Made by a program: the position numbers and the translations under genes | Source: Lachnospiraceae bacterium | Lineage (GTDB): Bacteria; Bacillota; Clostridia; Lachnospirales; Lachnospiraceae | Length of the DNA: 64,000 nt | Direction: 5' to 3' | NCBI GenBank assembly: GCA_024403355.1 | Contig: JAKSRW010000002.1 | Span: forward strand, 62,001-126,000 | The notes under the pieces: generated by a model | The model's input: only the letters and a program-made list of their open reading frames with translations | Database searches by the model: none | What the model was told of the DNA's origin: nothing | Shown: piece after piece, positions 9,002-17,377 of the stretch | How positions within the stretch are numbered: position 1 is the stretch's first letter | How the letters are laid out: each line of letters starts with the position of its first letter

Positions 9002-10288
9002 ATGAGCAATTACAAATTCGAAACATTACAGCTTCACGTAGGACAGGAAAATCCCGATCCCGCATCGGACGCAAGAGCAGTTCCGATTTACGCAACAACA
9101 AGTTATGTATTCCACAACAGCCAGCATGCGGCTGACCGATTCGGTCTGGCAGATGCAGGCAATATTTACGGCAGACTTACAAACAGCACACAGGGCGTGT
9201 TTGAGGATCGTATAGCAGCTCTTGAGGGCGGTGTTGCAGGACTTGCGGTAGCATCAGGTGCCGCAGCAATCACCTATACCATTCAGGCACTTGCAAAGGC
9301 CGGCGAGCACATCGTAGCACAGAAGACCATCTACGGTGGCACAAGCAATCTTCTGGCTCATACATTAAAGCTTTACGGTATCGAGACAAGCTTCGTAAAT
9401 GTACACGACCTTGCAGAGGTTGAAAATGCAATAAAGCCTAATACAAAGGCAGTTTATATTGAGACACTCGGCAATCCCAACAGTGACATCCCCGATATCG
9501 ACGCACTTGCCGAGCTGGCTCACAAGCATAACCTTCCCCTGGTAATTGACAATACCTTCGGAACACCTTACCTTATCCGTCCTATCGAGCATGGTGCGGA
9601 CATTGTTATCCATTCGGCCACAAAGTTCATCGGCGGACACGGAACAACACTTGGCGGAGTAATCGTAGACAGCGGTAATTTTGATTGGGCAAAGACCGGT
9701 GCTTACCCCTGGATTTCAGAGGCAAATCCCAGCTACCATGGTGTAAAGTTTACCGAGGCAGCAGGAAAGGCAGCGTTCGTAACCTACATCCGTGCGATTC
9801 TTCTTCGTGATGAGGGAGCCTGCATCTCACCCTTCGCAGCATTCCTTTTATTACAGGGAACAGAGACCTTGAGCCTTCGTCTTGAGCGTCATGCAGAGAA
9901 TGCAAAGAAGGTAGTTGAGTACCTTGTAAAGCATCCTCTCGTTGAAAAGGTAAATCATCCCAGCCTTGAGGACCATCCCGATCACGCACTTTACACAAAG
10001 TATTTCCCCAATGGCGGCGCATCAATCTTTACCTTCCAGATTAAGGGCGGAAGAGAGGAAGCATTTAAATTTATTGACAATCTTAAGATTTTTTCACTTC
10101 TTGCAAATGTTGCGGATGTTAAGAGCCTTGTAATCCATCCCGCAAGCACAACACACAGCCAGCTTACGGATGAAGAGCTTACAAGCGTAGGTATCTACCA
10201 GAACACAATCCGTCTTTCAATCGGTACAGAGCACATTGACGATATTATCGCAGATCTTGAAAATGGATTTGCAGCATTGGCAAAATAA
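9002..10288 (+). CDS. metY: O-acetylhomoserine sulfhydrylase (PLP, Cys/Met metabolism family)
   Basis: Cytosolic enzyme forming homocysteine from O-acetylhomoserine and sulfide. It belongs to the Cys/Met-metabolism PLP family: SGAAAITYTIQAL near 85-97, DNTFGTPYLIRPIEHGAD near 183-200, and Schiff-base Lys208 in HSATKFIGGHGTTLGG. Length of 428 residues is standard for MetY, longer than cystathionine gamma-synthases. RBS AGGAGG lies eight bases before the ATG. It is the first gene after a regulated promoter and precedes cysK by 60 bases. A second, distinct MetY is encoded at 44985-46262. Confidence 0.92.
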   Translation: MSNYKFETLQLHVGQENPDPASDARAVPIYATTSYVFHNSQHAADRFGLADAGNIYGRLTNSTQGVFEDRIAALEGGVAGLAVASGAAAITYTIQALAKAGEHIVAQKTIYGGTSNLLAHTLKLYGIETSFVNVHDLAEVENAIKPNTKAVYIETLGNPNSDIPDIDALAELAHKHNLPLVIDNTFGTPYLIRPIEHGADIVIHSATKFIGGHGTTLGGVIVDSGNFDWAKTGAYPWISEANPSYHGVKFTEAAGKAAFVTYIRAILLRDEGACISPFAAFLLLQGTETLSLRLERHAENAKKVVEYLVKHPLVEKVNHPSLEDHPDHALYTKYFPNGGASIFTFQIKGGREEAFKFIDNLKIFSLLANVADVKSLVIHPASTTHSQLTDEELTSVGIYQNTIRLSIGTEHIDDIIADLENGFAALAK

Positions 10289-10348
10289 GAGTATACTATA
10301 CGGAAAAGATAGTTGAACAATTATAATCAGACAGGAAGGTAAAATACT

Positions 10349-11284
10349 ATGAGTAAAATTTACAGTTCAGCAGAGCAGTTAATCGGACATACACCACTTT
10401 TGGAGCTTACACACATTGAAAAGGAGCTCGGCCTTGAAGCCAGAGTTCTTGTAAAGCTTGAATATTTCAATCCCGCAGGATCGGTAAAGGACAGAGTTGC
10501 CAAAGCAATCATTGCCGATGCGGAGGCAAGCGGCAGACTTAAGCCCGGTGCTACAATCATCGAGCCTACCTCAGGTAATACCGGTATCGGTATCGCGGCA
10601 GTAGCGGCAGCAAAGGGCTACAAGGCATTGATCGTAATGCCTGACACAATGAGTGTTGAGAGACGTCAGCTTATTCAGGCATACGGTGCGGAGCTTGTAC
10701 TTACAGAAGGTGCAAAGGGCATGAAGGGTGCCATTGCAAAGGCTGAGGAGCTTTCAAAGGAAATCGAGGGCTCAATCATTGCAGGTCAGTTCGTAAATCC
10801 TGCAAATCCCAAGGCACATCTTGAAACAACAGGTCCTGAGATTTTTGAGGACACAGACGGTGAAGTAGATATCTTCGTAGCGGGCGTAGGCACAGGCGGA
10901 ACGGTAACAGGTGTCGGCGAATATCTCAAGAGCAAGAAGAGCAGTGTAAAGGTAGTGGCAGTTGAGCCCGCATCAAGCGCAGTTCTTTCAACAGGTGTAG
11001 CAGGAGCACATAAGATTCAGGGAATCGGAGCAGGCTTTGTTCCCGATGTGCTTAATACAAAGATTTATGATGAAATCATTCCGGTAACCAATGAGGATGC
11101 CTTTGAATACGGCAGACTTGTCGGCAGAAAGGAAGGAGTGCTTGTAGGTATATCATCAGGTGCGGCTGTAAGAGCTGCGGTAGAGCTTGCAAAGCGCCCT
11201 GAAAACAAGGGAAAGACAATCGTTGCACTTCTTCCCGATACAGGTGACAGATATTTATCTACTCCTTTATTCGCATTAAATTAA
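10349..11284 (+). CDS. cysK: Cysteine synthase A
   Basis: PLP enzyme making cysteine from O-acetylserine and sulfide. NPAGSVKDR holds the Schiff-base Lys47; TSGNTG at 74-79 binds the substrate carboxylate; [14 protein letters not shown] near 178-191 is the phosphate-binding glycine loop. The 311 residues match CysK and there is no extra regulatory domain as in cystathionine beta-synthases. RBS GGAAGG is 10 bases before the ATG. Following metY on the same strand, it gives the cell paired routes to fix sulfide into cysteine and homocysteine; both are likely under the promoter at 8904. Confidence 0.94.
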   Translation: MSKIYSSAEQLIGHTPLLELTHIEKELGLEARVLVKLEYFNPAGSVKDRVAKAIIADAEASGRLKPGATIIEPTSGNTGIGIAAVAAAKGYKALIVMPDTMSVERRQLIQAYGAELVLTEGAKGMKGAIAKAEELSKEIEGSIIAGQFVNPANPKAHLETTGPEIFEDTDGEVDIFVAGVGTGGTVTGVGEYLKSKKSSVKVVAVEPASSAVLSTGVAGAHKIQGIGAGFVPDVLNTKIYDEIIPVTNEDAFEYGRLVGRKEGVLVGISSGAAVRAAVELAKRPENKGKTIVALLPDTGDRYLSTPLFALN

Positions 11285-11310
11285 GCTGATAAGGATTTTG
11301 AATTGTTCAT

Positions 11311-11353
11311 AAGCAAAAGGACCCGCTCGGTATACGAGTGGGTCTTTTTGCTT
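11311..11353 (+). terminator. Rho-independent terminator after cysK
   Basis: A long stem, AAGCAAAAGGACCCGCTCG with its partner ending in TTTTTGCTT, closes a five-base loop; the arm itself carries the T run. It ends the metY-cysK transcript. Confidence 0.92.
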
Positions 11354-11447
11354 GTTGGGGGATTGGTGGTGGCTGGTGCCAACCCTCAAACATATTTTCT
11401 GCTATGAATATTCCTTTAGGTATGGTAATATATAAAATAGAAAGATA

Positions 11448-11528
11448 ACCCACTGCCTTTAGGCGGTGGGTGAAGCTTTCGCGAGGTGCGGGGTTCAAGC
11501 CCCGTACCTCGTAAGCTGCGGTAGCAGC
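11448..11528. other. Cassette of three consecutive perfect hairpins
   Basis: Hairpin 1 at 11448-11471 is a 10-bp stem ACCCACTGCC/GGCGGTGGGT with loop TTTA. Hairpin 2 at 11482-11511 is a 12-bp stem CGAGGTGCGGGG/CCCCGTACCTCG with one wobble and loop TTCAAG. Hairpin 3 at 11515-11528 is GCTGC-GGTA-GCAGC. No U tract follows any of them. Stem-loops with a TTTA loop and a TTCAAG terminus resemble the subterminal hairpins and guide-RNA ends of IS200/IS605-type elements, so this may be a transposon-end relic; no TnpA or TnpB gene is nearby. The 11285-11603 gap holds, in order, the cysK terminator, an AT-rich stretch, this cassette and the repeat at 11531. Confidence 0.5.
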
Positions 11529-11530
11529 GA

Positions 11531-11570
11531 TTTTATAACGAGTGACAAGCGAAGCGGTCACGAGTTTGAC
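11531..11570 (+). repeat. Dispersed structured repeat, copy A
   Basis: The core ATAAC-AGTGACAAGCGA with a paired TCACGA-TTTG matches copy B at 30326-30363. In both copies GTGA and TCAC pair, and the inner two pairs differ (GC/GC here, CG/CG in copy B), which keeps pairing. It lies 34 bases upstream of the hydrogenase start. Confidence 0.55.
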
Positions 11571-11603
11571 TTTATAGCATATAAACAGAAAGGAAGCTGT
11601 GAA

Positions 11604-13037
11604 ATGATTAAGCCCGGTTACAAATTTGATACGAAGGTTCAGTACCTAAAATATAAAATTCTCAGAGAGGTTGCAAGGCGTGCCTGGGAGGATACTCTGC
11701 TTGAGAATATCCTTGATATTCCTCAGATAATAGTTCCGGGAAAGATACCAAGCATGCGCTGCTGCGTATACAAGGAGAGAGCAATCGTCGGCGAATATGT
11801 TAAGCTTGCGATGGGCGGAAATAAGAATAACCCCAATGTAATTGAGGTTATCGATATAGCCTGTGATGAATGCCCCATGGGTGGATATGAGGTAACAAAT
11901 GCCTGCCGCGGCTGTCTGGCACACCGCTGTGAGGATTCCTGCAAATTCGATGCAATTCAGATCGATGAAAACTTTGTGGCGCACATTGACAAGACAAAGT
12001 GTAAGGAATGCGGAGCATGCTCAAAATCCTGCCCCTATTCGGCTATTATCAACCGTACACGCCCCTGTCAGAATGCCTGCAAGATTAAGGCCATCAGCAT
12101 GAATGAGGACTATACGGCAGCCATTGACAACAGCAAGTGTATTTCCTGCGGTGCATGTGTTTACCAGTGTCCTTTCGGAGCGATAACCGATAAATCCTTT
12201 ATACTCGATGCGATTGATTTGATTAAAAAGAGTGAAAACAATACAAAGTATCCTGTATTTGCGGTTGTGGCCCCCTCAATTGCCAGCCAGTTTAAGTATG
12301 CGAAGCTGGGCCAGGTTATTTCCGGACTCAGGGAGATGGGCTTCCATGAGGTGGTAGAGGCAGCTCTTGGTGCGGATATGGTAGCGGATGCGGAGAGCCG
12401 TGAGGTAGAAGAAAAGGGCTTCCTGACAAGCTCCTGCTGTCCGGCATTTGTTAAGTATGTCACGGAGAACTTCCCGACTCTGACTCCTTATGTATCACAC
12501 AATCTCTCTCCGATGGGAGCGATTTCAAAATATCTCAAGGAACGTCATCCGGACTGCAAAATAGTATTTATCGGACCCTGTACCGCCAAAAAGGCTGAGA
12601 TTCAGCGTGAAAGCGTAAGGCCTTATGTAGACGTGGCTATTACCTTTGAGGAGCTTCAGGCCCTTTTTGACAGCAGAGACATAGATATAAAGACTCTTCC
12701 TGAAAGCGTACTTGACAATGCATCATACTTTGGACGTATTTTTGCACGCTGCGGCGGTCTGTCCGATGCAATGATTCAGGGAATGAAGGAGCATGGAAGT
12801 GATTTTGAACTTAAGCCCATTGCCTGCGACGGAATAGAGGAGTGTAAAATCGCACTTCTTAAAAAGAGTAAAAACCTGCTTGATGCCAACTTTATCGAGG
12901 GTATGGCGTGTGTAGGAGGCTGCGTAGGAGGTGCCGGCTGTCTGACTCACGGAGAAAAAAATAAATTAGATGTCGACAAACACGGTAAAGAGGCGACAGA
13001 CAAAACAATAAGCGATTCAATTTCGGGACTTCAGTAA
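11604..13037 (+). CDS. Monomeric [FeFe] hydrogenase, group-B-like
   Basis: Cytosolic hydrogenase with the catalytic H-cluster domain fused to ferredoxin-like domains. Cys clusters at 87-113, C133-x2-C-x2-C-x3-C143 and C179-x2-C-x2-C-x3-C189 fit 4Fe-4S sites. The H-cluster ligands are in SSCCPAF (278-279), IGPCTAKKAE (C326) and MACVGGCVGGAG (C436, C440), the variant signatures of the poorly studied group B rather than the TSCSPxW form of classical CpI. The start is ATG 11604, nine bases after AAGGAAG; an in-frame GTG at 11466 would translate the upstream hairpin cassette and is rejected. Role is probably ferredoxin-linked hydrogen metabolism or redox balance. Confidence 0.88.
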   Translation: MIKPGYKFDTKVQYLKYKILREVARRAWEDTLLENILDIPQIIVPGKIPSMRCCVYKERAIVGEYVKLAMGGNKNNPNVIEVIDIACDECPMGGYEVTNACRGCLAHRCEDSCKFDAIQIDENFVAHIDKTKCKECGACSKSCPYSAIINRTRPCQNACKIKAISMNEDYTAAIDNSKCISCGACVYQCPFGAITDKSFILDAIDLIKKSENNTKYPVFAVVAPSIASQFKYAKLGQVISGLREMGFHEVVEAALGADMVADAESREVEEKGFLTSSCCPAFVKYVTENFPTLTPYVSHNLSPMGAISKYLKERHPDCKIVFIGPCTAKKAEIQRESVRPYVDVAITFEELQALFDSRDIDIKTLPESVLDNASYFGRIFARCGGLSDAMIQGMKEHGSDFELKPIACDGIEECKIALLKKSKNLLDANFIEGMACVGGCVGGAGCLTHGEKNKLDVDKHGKEATDKTISDSISGLQ

Positions 13038-13042
13038 AAATC

Positions 13043-13074
13043 AGGGCCGGCACATATCAATGTGTCAGCCCTTT
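13043..13074. terminator. Terminator between convergent genes
   Basis: AGGGC and GCCCT plus an inner CACAT/ATGTG stem enclose the loop; TTTAATTA follows. It lies between the hydrogenase and the convergent small membrane protein gene. Confidence 0.75.
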
Positions 13075-13079
13075 AATTA

Positions 13080-13337
13080 TTACTTATCTTTTTTGACGGG
13101 AGCCTGAGTGCCCTTGCTTTCGTCATCCTTTTTCATTCGTGCAAGCACGGAAATGATATATACGATTATGGGGAAGACAATAGTGCAGGCTGCAGTAGCC
13201 ATAAAGATTGCAAAACGATTCTCCCAGTCACTGAGTGCAGCCACGAATGACAGTATGTAAAGGCCAAGTATTATGACAATGCATATCAGGGCGCATATTC
13301 TTTTGAAGGTCATTTTTCCCTTGTTTTCGCTAGACAT
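13080..13337 (-). CDS. Small two-helix membrane protein
   Basis: An 85-residue protein with two hydrophobic segments, about residues 13-36 and 43-66, and a lysine-rich polar tail, so both ends are probably cytosolic. It has a good RBS (AAAGGA about nine bases before the ATG). It follows rarA by 31 bases on the same strand and is probably the last gene of the DUF4015-rarA group. I recognise no family or function. Confidence 0.75.
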   Translation of the reverse strand: MSSENKGKMTFKRICALICIVIILGLYILSFVAALSDWENRFAIFMATAACTIVFPIIVYIISVLARMKKDDESKGTQAPVKKDK

Positions 13338-13368
13338 ATTTTAAATCCTTTCTTATCTGACAGATTGA

Positions 13369-14697
13369 TTATTCTTCACATTCACGTCTGATTTTATCCA
13401 TATATTCCTGCAGCTTTGCCTCGTAGCCTATTCCTGTCAAATGATAGAACTTTCTTCCTACCAGCTCATCGGGAAGATACTGCTGCTCGCAGAAATGGTT
13501 TTTATAATTGTGTGAATACTTATAGCCGATACCGTGACCGAGCTTTCCGGCACTGTTATAATGTGCGTCCTGCAGATGAGGCGGTATTCCCTTAATCTGC
13601 TCAGTCTGAACAACCTTCATACATTCTTCAATAGCAAGGCAGGAGGCGTTGCTTTTTGGTGCGCAGGCAATATATGCGGCAGCCTGGGCAAGTATAAGCT
13701 GGGACTCAGGCATTCCGATTCGTTCCACGGCCTCGGCTGCGGCATTCGCAACGACAAGGGCCATAGGGTCCGCATTTGAAACATCCTCTGCGGCGCAGAT
13801 AGTGATTCGTCTGGCGATGAACTTGACATCCTCACCCGCATAGAGCATCCTTGCCAGATAATAAATTGCAGCATCGGGATCGGAGCCGCGCATGCTTTTT
13901 ATAAAGGCTGAAATTGTATCATAGTGGTTGTCGCCCTGCTTATCATAGCGAAGCACACGCTTTTGAATACATTCAGAAGCAATGTCAAGAGTGATGTGAA
14001 TTTTGCCGTCCTCGGAGCGTTCGGTGGTAAGTACGCCGAGCTCTATGGCATTAAGGGCGGAGCGGGCATCGCCGTTTGAAATATCACTTAAGAATTCAAG
14101 AGCCTCCGGCTCGATAACCGCATTGAATGAGCCCAGTCCCTTTTCTTTATCATTTACGGCGCGAAGAAGAAGCTTCTGAATATCAGCCTTATTAAGTGGC
14201 CGGAGCTCGAATATGATTGAACGGGAGATAAGCGCTCCGTTTACCTCAAAATAAGGGTTCTCGGTGGTAGCACCTATCAGAATGATTGTACCGTCCTCAA
14301 CGAAGGGGAGAAGATAATCCTGCTGTCCCTTGTTAAAGCGGTGAATCTCGTCAATAAAGAGAATCGTTTTCTGCCCGTAGCCGCCGAGCTTCTTTTTTGC
14401 TTCCTCTACCACCTCTTCCATGTCCTTCTTGCCGGCTGAGGTAGCATTTATCTGGCAAAAGTGTGAGCTTGTGGTTGAAGCGATAACCTTTGCAAGAGTG
14501 GTTTTACCCGTTCCGGGAGGTCCGTAGAAGATAATAGAACTTAGTCTGTCGGCCTTTATGGCACGATAGAGCAGCTTGTCCCTGCCGATAATATGCTCCT
14601 GGCCTACCACCTCGTCGAGAGTGCTCGGCCGCATTCTGGAGGCCAGAGGGGACTCCTTATCTTTATTCTGTTTTTCCATAAATGAAAACAAATCCAT
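13369..14697 (-). CDS. rarA: Replication-associated recombination protein A (AAA+ ATPase)
   Basis: RarA/MgsA/Mgs1-type AAA+ ATPase acting at stalled replication forks, related to clamp-loader subunits. Near the N-terminus are RMRPSTLDEVVGQEHI, Walker A GPPGTGKT at about 59-66, Walker B LFIDEIHRF and the sensor-1 region GATTENPYF; the C-terminal half is the tetramerisation region with GIPPHLQDAHY. Length of 442 residues is typical. An in-frame ATG at 14709 sits one base after GGAAAGG, too close to be used; the ATG at 14697, 13 bases away, is preferred. Confidence 0.93.
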   Translation of the reverse strand: MDLFSFMEKQNKDKESPLASRMRPSTLDEVVGQEHIIGRDKLLYRAIKADRLSSIIFYGPPGTGKTTLAKVIASTTSSHFCQINATSAGKKDMEEVVEEAKKKLGGYGQKTILFIDEIHRFNKGQQDYLLPFVEDGTIILIGATTENPYFEVNGALISRSIIFELRPLNKADIQKLLLRAVNDKEKGLGSFNAVIEPEALEFLSDISNGDARSALNAIELGVLTTERSEDGKIHITLDIASECIQKRVLRYDKQGDNHYDTISAFIKSMRGSDPDAAIYYLARMLYAGEDVKFIARRITICAAEDVSNADPMALVVANAAAEAVERIGMPESQLILAQAAAYIACAPKSNASCLAIEECMKVVQTEQIKGIPPHLQDAHYNSAGKLGHGIGYKYSHNYKNHFCEQQYLPDELVGRKFYHLTGIGYEAKLQEYMDKIRRECEE

Positions 14698-14771
14698 AAT
14701 AATAGCCATACCTTTCCAGCTGCGCCGCAGGCTTTATGCAATTGTGCAGACCTGTGGGCTGTGAGGAATTC

Positions 14772-16217
14772 TTATTCTTTTTTCAGAGCAGCCTCAGTGT
14801 AATTGATGGCCGCATTCCAAAGCAGCCACTGCTTATAGCCGGCATCGTAAACCGCATTAATCTGGCCGCGAACCTCATCCTTGCCGTATTCCAGATGATG
14901 CTTAACCCAGCTTGCCGTGAAATCCTGCAGCCAGGGACGTACATCAGCCTTGTTTTCGGCGGGATCCAGCATATAGAGGACCTTATTTGAATCCATAAGA
15001 GCATTAAATACGAGCTCATAGGGATGCATATCGGGATAATCAAGCTTATAATAGCCGTCGCCGTAATGTGAGGGATAAACCATTGGACAAATGTAATCCA
15101 GATATTTAGCCATATTAAAGTAGCTCTGTCCGACAATTTTTGCATCGACCGAGCTGGAGATAATAGCACCGTAAACATCGCAGGAAACAAAGGCGCCCAT
15201 AGGCTTTATAACCTCGCAGATGTTCTTTATACCGTTTGTAATAACCTCGATACGAGTCATGCTTTCGGCCTTGGGACCGAAATCCACATTCTTCATACCG
15301 CTGTCTGTGGCGAAACGGATGTAGTCCATGTTAACTTCGTCAAAGCCGGCCTCAACGCAGCCCTTACATACCTCTGTTAGATATTCCCAGACCTCATCGG
15401 AGTAGGGGTTGACCCATGCCAGACCCGACCTGTCTCTGAAGATTGAGCCGTCCTTGTTTTTTAGTGCCAGCTCAGGCTTTTTCTCCGCAAGAACAGGGTC
15501 CTTAAGCGAAACGACACGCGCTATCAGGTAAATATTGTGTTCCTTGAGCTTCTTCACAAGTGCCTTAATATCGGGAATGGATTTTGTGGTGGCACCGATG
15601 CTTCTTGCAACATCATAGTCCATATCAAAGGTGATATAGCCGCTGTCGTCCTTAATATCAAGAACTATTGTATTGAGCTCAGTTTCGTCTATAAGGCGGA
15701 TAACATCATCCAGCTTTTTATACATGTACATTGAAGAAACATAGACACCCTTGGAATTTACCCTTTCTCGGGTATCGACAAAGTCACCCATCCAGACATC
15801 CTCTGCGAATGGATCCTTTTCTTCCTCTTCGCTTTCTTCTGCGGGCTTCCAGAGTCCGTAGATGCCCGTGGTTGTATCGAAGCTTCCGTAGACTGAGCTG
15901 TCATCATTTGATACCAGCTTGTTGACCTCCTCAAACGCATCGGAGGAGTCAAGGTCCGCAGTATTCCAAAGTGCAACACCCATGTCACCGACACCCTGGG
16001 CGTAGGCTTCATCTATTTCGCTGATATCCTCTGCGGCCAGTTCAGCAGCCTGCTTTTCACGGTCTGCCTCGGCCTGCTTGGAAAGCATATGTATTATAAA
16101 ATACGCACCGATTCCGAGACCGATTGCGGCAACCACAAGGATGATTGTCGTCGTCCATTTCTTACGGCGGTGACGCTTGCTGTTACGATTAAAATCAAGA
16201 TATAGGTTTTCTTTCAT
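14772..16217 (-). CDS. Membrane-anchored putative glycoside hydrolase (DUF4015)
   Basis: A 481-residue exported protein. Residues 1-20 are basic, 21-43 form a single membrane anchor, and a Glu/Asp-rich linker reaches about residue 140. The C-terminal 330 residues are a DUF4015 putative glycosyl-hydrolase TIM barrel: VYVSS near the start, LDIKDDSG, DEVNMDYIRFATD with candidate acidic catalytic residues, and MVYPSHYG. Substrate is unknown; a cell-wall or capsule glycan is a reasonable guess from location. GAGG lies upstream of the ATG. It is the first gene of a minus-strand group with rarA. Confidence 0.85.
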   Translation of the reverse strand: MKENLYLDFNRNSKRHRRKKWTTTIILVVAAIGLGIGAYFIIHMLSKQAEADREKQAAELAAEDISEIDEAYAQGVGDMGVALWNTADLDSSDAFEEVNKLVSNDDSSVYGSFDTTTGIYGLWKPAEESEEEEKDPFAEDVWMGDFVDTRERVNSKGVYVSSMYMYKKLDDVIRLIDETELNTIVLDIKDDSGYITFDMDYDVARSIGATTKSIPDIKALVKKLKEHNIYLIARVVSLKDPVLAEKKPELALKNKDGSIFRDRSGLAWVNPYSDEVWEYLTEVCKGCVEAGFDEVNMDYIRFATDSGMKNVDFGPKAESMTRIEVITNGIKNICEVIKPMGAFVSCDVYGAIISSSVDAKIVGQSYFNMAKYLDYICPMVYPSHYGDGYYKLDYPDMHPYELVFNALMDSNKVLYMLDPAENKADVRPWLQDFTASWVKHHLEYGKDEVRGQINAVYDAGYKQWLLWNAAINYTEAALKKE

Positions 16218-16375
16218 CGTTAAACCTCATTTCTGATTAATAAAAGACTGTGTACACTTAATATAGTAGATGGGGGCGGTTTTGTCAAAGTGTTTTATGC
16301 GTTTTTTATTCAATATCTTGTGCTAACTGTATAAAACAGCCACAAAAAGAGTCGTTTTTTTGTTAATTGCGTCTA

Positions 16376-16404
16376 TTTACATTTAAAATGTGAAATGCTA
16401 TGAT
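16376..16404 (+). promoter_or_regulatory. Strong promoter for the SCP2-like gene
   Basis: TTTACA at 16376-16381, a 17-base spacer and TATGAT at 16399-16404, followed about 50 bases later by the RBS GGTGGAGG. The hexamers are identical to those of the metY promoter, without its palindrome. Confidence 0.75.
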
Positions 16405-16462
16405 TAACGCATTAGGAATTATATGCAACATATGATTATTATAATAGGTGGAGGATATAACA

Positions 16463-17212
16463 ATGACTTACGAGGAGATTGTTGCAAAGGTTAAAAAGTC
16501 TTATGAGAAGGCAGATGCTTCAGCTGTTGAGGGACATCTTGCGGTTCAGGTTAATGTTAAGGGTGAGGGCGAAGGCGCTTTTTATGTAGAGGTTGCCGAT
16601 GCTAAGATTGCAGTTGAGCCTTATGAGTATTTTGATCGTGACTTTATCCTTGCTTGTGAGGGAGCAGCTATCGTAGATATCGCTGCAGGCAAGAAGACAG
16701 TAGCTGATGAGCTTGCTGCAGGTAATGTAGCCGTAGAGGGTAACCTTGATAAGGTTGCTGAGTTCGATAAGATTGCAGTAAAGAAGGCTGCAAAGGCTGC
16801 TAAGAAGGTAGAGGAAGTTAAGGAAGCAGTTAAGGAAAAGAAGACAAACGCAAAGACAGCAGCAAAGAAGGCTGTAGCTGCAGCAAAGAAGGAAGCAGCT
16901 GAGACAGCCAAGGATGTAAAGGATGCTGTTAAGGAATTAAAGGTTGAGGCAGCTGAGAAGAAGACAGCAGCTAAGAAGGTAGCAAAGAAGGCCGTAGCTG
17001 AGGCAGAGGTTGAGCTTGAGGCTGTATCAGAGAAGGCTGTTGAGGCTGTTAAGGAGAAGAAGACTACAGCTAAGAAGGCTGTAAAGAAGGTTGCTGTTGA
17101 GGCAGCAGAGGAAATCAAGGCAGCAGCTGAGGAAGTTAAGGCAGAGGCTGTTAAGGATGCTGCAAAGGTTAAGACAGCAGCTAAGAAGGCAACAAAGAAG
17201 GCTACAAAGTAA
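16463..17212 (+). CDS. SCP2-like protein with Lys/Ala-rich histone-H1-like tail
   Basis: A 249-residue protein in two parts. Residues 1-105 match the SCP2 sterol-carrier fold pattern: a GEGAFYVEVADAKIAVEP strand pair, acidic middle, AAGKKTVADELAAGNVAVEGNLDKVAEF with the late Gly-x-Leu-x-x-Glu-Gly features. Residues 106-249 are almost only K, A, E and V, with repeated KKAAKKA and EKKTAAKK units like bacterial histone H1-like proteins. The start is ATG 16463, eight bases after GGTGGAGG. Strong promoter and strong terminator suggest high expression. Lipid binding and DNA or RNA binding are both inferences from composition; the tail could also be a coiled coil. Confidence 0.75.
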   Translation: MTYEEIVAKVKKSYEKADASAVEGHLAVQVNVKGEGEGAFYVEVADAKIAVEPYEYFDRDFILACEGAAIVDIAAGKKTVADELAAGNVAVEGNLDKVAEFDKIAVKKAAKAAKKVEEVKEAVKEKKTNAKTAAKKAVAAAKKEAAETAKDVKDAVKELKVEAAEKKTAAKKVAKKAVAEAEVELEAVSEKAVEAVKEKKTTAKKAVKKVAVEAAEEIKAAAEEVKAEAVKDAAKVKTAAKKATKKATK

Positions 17213-17245
17213 TTATTCCATACTGATTGACAGTAAGTGATTTTG

Positions 17246-17280
17246 TCCCGGGACGGTATTTTCTGCCCCGGGATTATTTT
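17246..17280 (+). terminator. Rho-independent terminator
   Basis: TCCCGGG and CCCGGGA form a perfect 7-bp GC-rich stem followed by TTATTTT, 33 bases after the SCP2-like gene. Confidence 0.85.
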
Positions 17281-17377
17281 GTGCGAATGCCGGGAAAGCC
17301 ACAGAAAAGCCGGCTAAATCTTTTTACACGGAATTAGCCGTGCTTGAGAGTCCCGATGAAATAAAGGAGTTTCTGCT

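Noticed and set aside
11482..11511. 3' half of a tRNA (GGTTCAAG-like T arm with acceptor-like flanks)
   Set aside because: The loop has six bases rather than seven, the stem is a continuous 12-bp helix, and there is no D arm, anticodon arm or CCA context upstream.
11466..11603. N-terminal extension of the hydrogenase from GTG 11466
   Set aside because: It would translate the hairpin cassette, has no homologous content, and the ATG at 11604 has a proper RBS.
16621..17118. Minus-strand 165-residue frame over the SCP2-like gene
   Set aside because: It is the mirror of the Lys/Ala repeat codons (reads as Phe/Ala/Ser) with no RBS.
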